Positions 59,328-64,000 of a DNA stretch of 64,000 nt are shown piece after piece. The stretch is from NCBI RefSeq assembly GCF_042681025.1, contig NZ_JBHUER010000007.1:96492-160491 (forward strand), given 5' to 3'. The notes under the pieces are model-generated. The model searched no databases, was not told where the DNA came from, and saw only the letters and a list, made by a program, of their open reading frames with translations. The stretch is from Methylopila henanensis. GTDB lineage: Bacteria > Pseudomonadota > Alphaproteobacteria > Rhizobiales > Methylopilaceae. Each line of letters starts with the position of its first letter. Positions within the stretch are counted from its first letter, which is position 1. The translations under genes and the position numbers were made by a program.

Positions 59328-61424
59328 ATGGCGGACGCAGAAACCACCAAGAACACGATCTCGGCGACGCACCTTGGCACCGGCGGCGAACTTCATCAGA
59401 CCGCGTCAAGCCCCGGCGCCCGGATCACCACCAATCACGGCGCGCCGATCAGCGACAACCAGAATTCGCTGAAGGCGGGCGGCCGCGGTCCCACGCTGCT
59501 CGAGGACTTCGTTCTCCGCGAGAAGATCCAGCATTTCGATCATGAGCGGATCCCCGAGCGCATCGTCCATGCGCGGGGCTCAGCCGCCCACGGTTTCTTC
59601 GAATTGACGGAGTCGCTCGCAGACGTCACGACCGCCAAAATCCTCACCGAAATCGGCAAGAAGACTGAGGTCTTCACGCGCTTCTCGACCGTCGCCGGCG
59701 GCGCAGGGTCAGTCGACACGCCGCGCGACGTGCGTGGCTTCGCTGTAAAGTTCTATACCAGAGAAGGCAACTGGGACCTCGTCGGCAACAACATCCCGGT
59801 GTTCTTCATCCAGGACGCGATCAAGTTCCCGGACCTGATCCATTCGGTGAAGATGGAGGCCGACAGCGGCTATCCGCAGGCGGCGTCCGCCCACGACACC
59901 TTCTGGGACTTCATCAGCCTGATGCCAGAATCGACCCACATGATCATGTGGGCGATGTCGGACCGCGCGATCCCGCGTTCGCTTCGCATGATCGAGGGGT
60001 TCGGCGTCAACACCTTCCGCCTGCTGAACGCGGACGGCGTCGCGACTCTCGTGAAGTTCCACTGGCGGCCCAAGCTTGGCGCGCAGTCCACCTGCTGGGA
60101 CGAGGCGGTCAAGATCGCCGGCGCCGACCCGGATTACCACCGGCGCGACCTTTACGAGGCGATCTCGGACGGCGCGTTTCCCGAATGGGAGTTCGGCGTC
60201 CAGCTCTTCACCCAGGAGGAGGCCGACGCACTTCCGTTCGACATCCTCGACGCGACCAAGATCATCCCCGAAGAGGTCGCGCCGATCCGCGTGATCGGCC
60301 GGATGGTGCTGAACCGAAACCCCGACAACTTCTTCGCCGAGACGGAGCAGGTCGCGTTCCTGCCGACCAACATCCCGCCTGGCATCGACGTGTCGGAGGA
60401 CCCGCTGCTGCAGGGCCGGCTGTTCTCCTACCAGGACACCCAGCTCTCGCGCCTCGGCACGGTCAACTTCCACCAGATCCCGATCAACCAGGCGAAGGGC
60501 TGCCCGTTCCAGAACTTCCAGCGCGACGGGCAGATGCAGACGAGCGTTCCAAAGGGCCGGGCGAACTACGAGCCGAACAGCCTGTCCGAGGCCGGCGAAG
60601 ACGGCGGTCCGCGTGCCGCCCCCAAGGGCGGCTTCCGGACGACGGCCGTCCCGTTCGAGGGTACCAAGGCGCGGATTCGGTCCGAGACCTTCGCCGACCA
60701 TTACAGCCAGGCGCGGCTGTTCTTCCGGTCGCAGACGAAGCCGGAGCAGGCGCATCTGGCGAGCGCGCTGGTGTTCGAGCTTTCGAAGGTGTCGCTCGAG
60801 CATGTGCGGCTGCGCGTGCTCGCCAACCTGCAGAACGTCGACGAGGATCTCGCGACGCGCGTCGCCGCCGGGCTCGACATGGACCTGCCGGAGAAGGCGA
60901 AAGCCGCCGTCGAGCCGATCGACCTCGATCCGTCGCCTGCGCTTCGCATCGTCGGCAAGTACCCGGAGACGCTTCGCGGCCGCGCGCTGGGGTTGCTCGT
61001 CACCGACGGGGCCAACGGCGCGATCGTGGACGCGCTCAAGGCGGCGGCCGCGTCCGAAGACGCGAAGGTCAAGATCGTCGCGCTCAAGGTCGGCGGCGTG
61101 ACGCTGAAGGACGGTCGGAAGCTGAAGGCCGACGCTCAGTTGCAGGGCGCCCCCTCGGTCATCTTCGACGCGGTCGCGGTCGTGGCCTCCGAAGCGGGCT
61201 GCGCCGAACTTCTGAGGGAAGGCGCGGCGATCGACTTCGTCAAGGACGCCTTCGGCCACCTGAAGGCGATCGGGCATACGAAGGAGGCGCAGCCTCTGCT
61301 CGACAAGGCCGGAGTCGAGCCCGACGCGGGCGTGGTCGATCTTGGAAGTGGCGCGGAGGCGTTCCTCAAGCCTGCGCGCACCCGTCAGTGGGACCGCGAA
61401 CCGAAGGTGCGCATCCTCGCCTGA
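59328..61424 (+). CDS. katE: Large-subunit (HPII/KatE-type) catalase
   Basis: This 698-residue heme catalase has an N-terminal extension with TNHGAPISDNQNSLKAGGRG and the catalytic His in ERIVHARGSAAHGFFELT. The Asn region is DLVGNNIPVFFIQD and the heme-ligand Tyr is in LFSYQDTQLSRLG. A C-terminal flavodoxin-like (GATase1-like) domain begins near residue 540 (RALGLLVTDGANGAIVDALK). That domain and the length separate KatE/HPII from small-subunit catalases. It detoxifies H2O2 in the cytosol and stands as a single gene. Confidence 0.95.
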   Translation: MADAETTKNTISATHLGTGGELHQTASSPGARITTNHGAPISDNQNSLKAGGRGPTLLEDFVLREKIQHFDHERIPERIVHARGSAAHGFFELTESLADVTTAKILTEIGKKTEVFTRFSTVAGGAGSVDTPRDVRGFAVKFYTREGNWDLVGNNIPVFFIQDAIKFPDLIHSVKMEADSGYPQAASAHDTFWDFISLMPESTHMIMWAMSDRAIPRSLRMIEGFGVNTFRLLNADGVATLVKFHWRPKLGAQSTCWDEAVKIAGADPDYHRRDLYEAISDGAFPEWEFGVQLFTQEEADALPFDILDATKIIPEEVAPIRVIGRMVLNRNPDNFFAETEQVAFLPTNIPPGIDVSEDPLLQGRLFSYQDTQLSRLGTVNFHQIPINQAKGCPFQNFQRDGQMQTSVPKGRANYEPNSLSEAGEDGGPRAAPKGGFRTTAVPFEGTKARIRSETFADHYSQARLFFRSQTKPEQAHLASALVFELSKVSLEHVRLRVLANLQNVDEDLATRVAAGLDMDLPEKAKAAVEPIDLDPSPALRIVGKYPETLRGRALGLLVTDGANGAIVDALKAAAASEDAKVKIVALKVGGVTLKDGRKLKADAQLQGAPSVIFDAVAVVASEAGCAELLREGAAIDFVKDAFGHLKAIGHTKEAQPLLDKAGVEPDAGVVDLGSGAEAFLKPARTRQWDREPKVRILA

Positions 61425-61426
61425 AC

Positions 61427-61451
61427 ATGGCCGCAACCGCAGTGCGGCCAT
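61427..61451 (+). terminator. Hairpin after catalase
   Basis: ATGGCCGCA, loop ACCGCAG, TGCGGCCAT: a perfect 9-bp stem starting three bases after the stop. There is no T-run, so termination is likely but not certain. Confidence 0.6.
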
Positions 61452-61529
61452 CCTGACCTCCGGCGGCGCAAGTCGGCGGGCGCGGGCGAACCTCCGTCAA
61501 CACCTGACCGATGAGCGGAGGACGCGGCG

Positions 61530-61754
61530 ATGATGGGCGCGCGGCAGGTCGATCAGGCGGTGCTGTTCTACGAGTTCTCTTTCGAGTATCCAAGACCCGA
61601 GCCGGCGGCATACGGAGAAGTCAGAAGCCTTGCCGCTGCGGCCGCTGCGCTAGCGGCTTCTGACCCATTGCGGGCGTTCCGAACAGCCGCTCGAAGGAAG
61701 GACGGCACTGAAATCCAAATCCAGTGCTTCGTAGCTGAGCACGAGAGGGCCTAA
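61530..61754 (+). pseudogene. Transposase N-terminal scrap (IS1182/IS5-like)
   Basis: The frame begins MMGARQVDQAVLFYEFSFEY, the typical opening of IS1182-type transposases (RQ-x-x-Q-x-x-LFYEFSLE), but departs from the family after about 22 residues. It ends at 74 codons, whereas a full transposase is 400-500. It is a leftover of an insertion; no inverted repeats are obvious. Confidence 0.55.
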
Positions 61755-63898
61755 TGCAACAGTTCCGGAAGCCGGTAGAAGAGCCGCCGGATCGACGGCC
61801 AGCCGGCCGCGACGAACACCTCGAGCGTGTCCACCAAGGCGGTTCGGCGCTGCGGATCGTCGAAGATTTCCTTGTGGTCAGCAAGGAAGCGTCCGACCAA
61901 CTTCACCATCAAGTCGGAGGCCAGGTGCTCGAACTGGTAGCCGGTTTCCTGCCCGCCCTGCAGGACGGCGGCGGCGATCAGGTCGAAGACACCAGCTGGA
62001 TCGGCCTCGACCATGTTCTCGAGGAGCTGGATCAGATAGTAGACGGTGTGAGGCCCTCCATGCTGACCGATCTGGCGCAGGATTGGCGCTGTGTCGTGGA
62101 GGAAGATCGCCGCATTCTCGGGGCTAAGCGGCGCAGGATTGTTGTCGCCGTGCCGGAAGGCGCCGGAGCTGAAATAAAGCTGCTGGCAGGCCGTATCGAT
62201 GATCTGGACCACTTGTTGGGCGAGCGCCGTCTCCGCCCCGCTTGGGTTGGGTAGGGTCTTGTAGTGGTCAAGAGTTTGCCCCGCCTGCGTAACGGCTTGG
62301 CCGAGCAGGGTAATCGCTTGCGGCCTTTGGAGCGCGAAGTGCGGCTCGTCACTGGGGCGCAAGCCGGCCGTGAACACTGGGCGCAGCCATTGGATGCCGT
62401 CACGGACCTCTTTGGCGTGATCAGCCGTGTTGTCGAACCAAGCGCGGACATGTGTCGCGGCGTCCTCGAAGCCGAACCGGAACCATAGCTGCAGGGACCG
62501 CTCGACCAAGTGATGCCGTATGGTCTTGTTGCGCGGGTCGCTTGCGGGGAAGCGCGCGACCATGGGGAGGACCAGGTCGGCCACCTCGCGGGCCGCCCCG
62601 TGCCAGACAAGCCGGCCCAATGTATTGGAGATGAAAGTATCGAGCACGCTTCGGTTAGCGTCCGCTTGGACAACCTGCGCCGCGCGGCGCCAGAAACCAG
62701 CCCGATCGATGTCCCAGATGCGGACGAGGTGCACGGCCGTGTTCATCCGGACGGCGGGATGGGGGTCGGTCAACATACGATCGATCAGGGCCTCAAGGTC
62801 CGGATAGACCTCCGGCCGCTTGAGGCAAAGGTCGAGCGCCGCCTCGGCCGCTTCCAGTCGGGCTGAAGGCGAGCCCCAGGAGGAAAACTCCTCGAACTTC
62901 GCCTCGGTCTCCTCATTGACCTCGGGATTGCCGAGCCGGCTGGCATCCTCGATCCAGCCGACGAGCTGACTGAGCGTGTTCGGCCCGGTGTCCAGGCCGA
63001 TGTGGTCGCTCTTGACCAACTTGTGCAGCCCCTGGGCGAACGAACCTTCGGCGCGATGGAGCAGGCCTCGGTCGGGAATGGCTTCAGCGTTCAGGCGATT
63101 TCGCAGTTCGCCCAAGGCGCCAAGCGCGGCGTCGAGATCCTCGACCGGCTCATTGTCGCCGACTTCCAGGCGAAGCTTCTCGCGCACGACATCCAGATCG
63201 GCGATCGCGTCGCGGACGGCTGGATCGTCCCTCGTATCCTGTTCTAGCCATCGATAGTCATCGCCGGCCTCGACATAGGCCGAGCTGATCCTGAAGAGCC
63301 GGTGGTTCGTGGTCCCGGCTTCGGGAGCGGCGGCCAGGACCCCGCGCGCCTCTTCGGTGGCTAGGCGCTCCGCGCCGATCGTTCCGAAAAGCCGGCGAAG
63401 GAAGCCCTCCTTGGCCGTCTCCGGATGGACATATTCGTCGAAGGGACGGGCGAGCAGGTCGAGCTCCAGCGCGCGGCGCTTCGGCTCCGGGAGTTGGTCG
63501 TATTGGGCGGCCAGAAGATCGATGGCGTCCTTGCTCGTATCTGATGCGAGTAAAAACTCGGGCCGGGCCGCATAGGGTCGAAGGCGCTCTGCCAAGGTGC
63601 CGCCCCGGGCGGCGGCGGCCATGAAGAGCCTGGACCAAAGCACCGCCAGCCGACAGCGCGGGACCGCGTGCTCCACCCCGGCAAGCACCGCGGCCTCCTC
63701 GCCGGCCTCCAGCCAGGTCAGAAATTGCGAGAGGAGTTCGTCAGCGTCGTGCCCGTATTCGGGATGGGGCTCGTGGGCCCAGATGTGGCTGTAGTCGGGC
63801 TGCAGGCAGACGGCGGCGCCGTCCACGGTGAAATTGAGCTCCTCCAGGTCTTCCGACCGCGGGTGTGCTCTTGCGACGTAGCCCTCGACCGATTGCAT
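61751..63898 (-). CDS. Large helical protein of unknown function, probably lacking its N-terminal part
   Basis: The protein has 715 residues from ATG 63898. It is nearly all alpha-helical with HEAT-like pairs (RLEAAEAALDLCLKRPEVYP, DPHPAVRMNTAVHLVRIWDI). No Walker, nuclease or membrane motif is visible. The start lacks a Shine-Dalgarno. The same frame continues upstream with similar-looking sequence (KGFLAASPVEATVAL) to a TGA at 63944-63946, and an open frame resumes beyond it to the window end. Long helical proteins of this kind occur as C-terminal parts of STAND or defence NTPases; this may be such a tail, cut by a nonsense or frameshift mutation. No function is assigned. Confidence 0.6.
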   Translation of the reverse strand: MQSVEGYVARAHPRSEDLEELNFTVDGAAVCLQPDYSHIWAHEPHPEYGHDADELLSQFLTWLEAGEEAAVLAGVEHAVPRCRLAVLWSRLFMAAAARGGTLAERLRPYAARPEFLLASDTSKDAIDLLAAQYDQLPEPKRRALELDLLARPFDEYVHPETAKEGFLRRLFGTIGAERLATEEARGVLAAAPEAGTTNHRLFRISSAYVEAGDDYRWLEQDTRDDPAVRDAIADLDVVREKLRLEVGDNEPVEDLDAALGALGELRNRLNAEAIPDRGLLHRAEGSFAQGLHKLVKSDHIGLDTGPNTLSQLVGWIEDASRLGNPEVNEETEAKFEEFSSWGSPSARLEAAEAALDLCLKRPEVYPDLEALIDRMLTDPHPAVRMNTAVHLVRIWDIDRAGFWRRAAQVVQADANRSVLDTFISNTLGRLVWHGAAREVADLVLPMVARFPASDPRNKTIRHHLVERSLQLWFRFGFEDAATHVRAWFDNTADHAKEVRDGIQWLRPVFTAGLRPSDEPHFALQRPQAITLLGQAVTQAGQTLDHYKTLPNPSGAETALAQQVVQIIDTACQQLYFSSGAFRHGDNNPAPLSPENAAIFLHDTAPILRQIGQHGGPHTVYYLIQLLENMVEADPAGVFDLIAAAVLQGGQETGYQFEHLASDLMVKLVGRFLADHKEIFDDPQRRTALVDTLEVFVAAGWPSIRRLFYRLPELLH

Positions 63899-64000
63899 CA
63901 GCGCGACGGTCGCCTCGACCGGCGATGCCGCCAGAAAGCCCTTTCAGCCACGACCTGTCGGCAGGGCGATCCGTTCTATGCGCCGGCGACACGGCGGCGC

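Overview
The window is high-GC DNA (about two thirds G+C by eye) from an alphaproteobacterium, most likely Hyphomicrobiales (Rhizobiales). This is inferred from an AmiC/AmiR-controlled cobalt nitrile hydratase locus, CbtAB, a ScfR/RamB-type regulator beside isocitrate lyase, a class Ic ribonucleotide reductase and abundant ABC/TRAP-like solute transport. The genus is not resolved. I saw no rRNA, tRNA or CRISPR.

Layout. (1) 1-7.5 kb: a catabolic operon with a 2-oxoglutarate-type dioxygenase cut by the window edge, a VOC protein, a BMP-type nucleoside/nucleobase ABC importer and a cysteine hydrolase, facing a RutR-like TetR. (2) 7.8-13.6 kb: a tight minus-strand operon of small ORF, HdeD-peptidase fusion, MFS carrier and glutamate-receptor-like channel, preceded by two small secreted proteins; a DUF3011 protein is divergent. 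(3) 13.7-21.8 kb: the nitrile/amide island. amiC-amiR-amidase run leftwards; nitrile hydratase beta, alpha and accessory protein, DUF1097, CbtB, CbtA and two further genes run rightwards. Each side has a leader with an intrinsic terminator, and the amiC leader carries a textbook two-hairpin ANTAR target. Nitrile becomes amide (cobalt hydratase), then acid plus ammonia (amidase); CbtAB would bring in the cobalt. (4) 21.9-26.8 kb: TetR, molybdopterin oxidoreductase, 7Fe ferredoxin and ferredoxin-NADP reductase, a probable NADP-linked redox chain. (5) 26.8-37.2 kb: two divergent sugar-acid operons. One has a KdgT-like permease, DUF1537 kinase, PdxA2 and DeoR; the other has IclR, Fe-alcohol dehydrogenase, Bug protein, DHDPS-family lyase, D-hydroxyacid dehydrogenase and Ldh2-type dehydrogenase. 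(6) 37.2-39.9 kb: a lower-GC patch with a frameshifted integrase remnant, an unknown 304-residue protein and a Rap1a/Tai-like immunity protein. (7) 39.9-45.4 kb: a degenerate CbiX-ferredoxin fusion and nrdAB, the latter behind a cobalamin riboswitch. (8) 45.5-50.4 kb: ScfR/RamB-like regulator, isocitrate lyase, a small protein, a 2-methylcitrate synthase-like enzyme and a GlcG/HbpS protein.

(9) 50.5-59 kb: a second cobalamin riboswitch heads a TonB receptor gene that is broken after about 95 codons and joined to foreign debris. It is followed by a FecI/FecR/STN-receptor system with a substrate-binding protein and a fused FhuB-type permease, but no ATPase. (10) 59.3-64 kb: large-subunit catalase, a transposase N-terminal scrap, and the C-terminal part of a large helical protein that runs toward the window edge.

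Recurring theme: cobalt and cobalamin. Cobalt import serves nitrile hydratase, one riboswitch probably represses a B12-independent ribonucleotide reductase when B12 is present, and another now heads a dead receptor.
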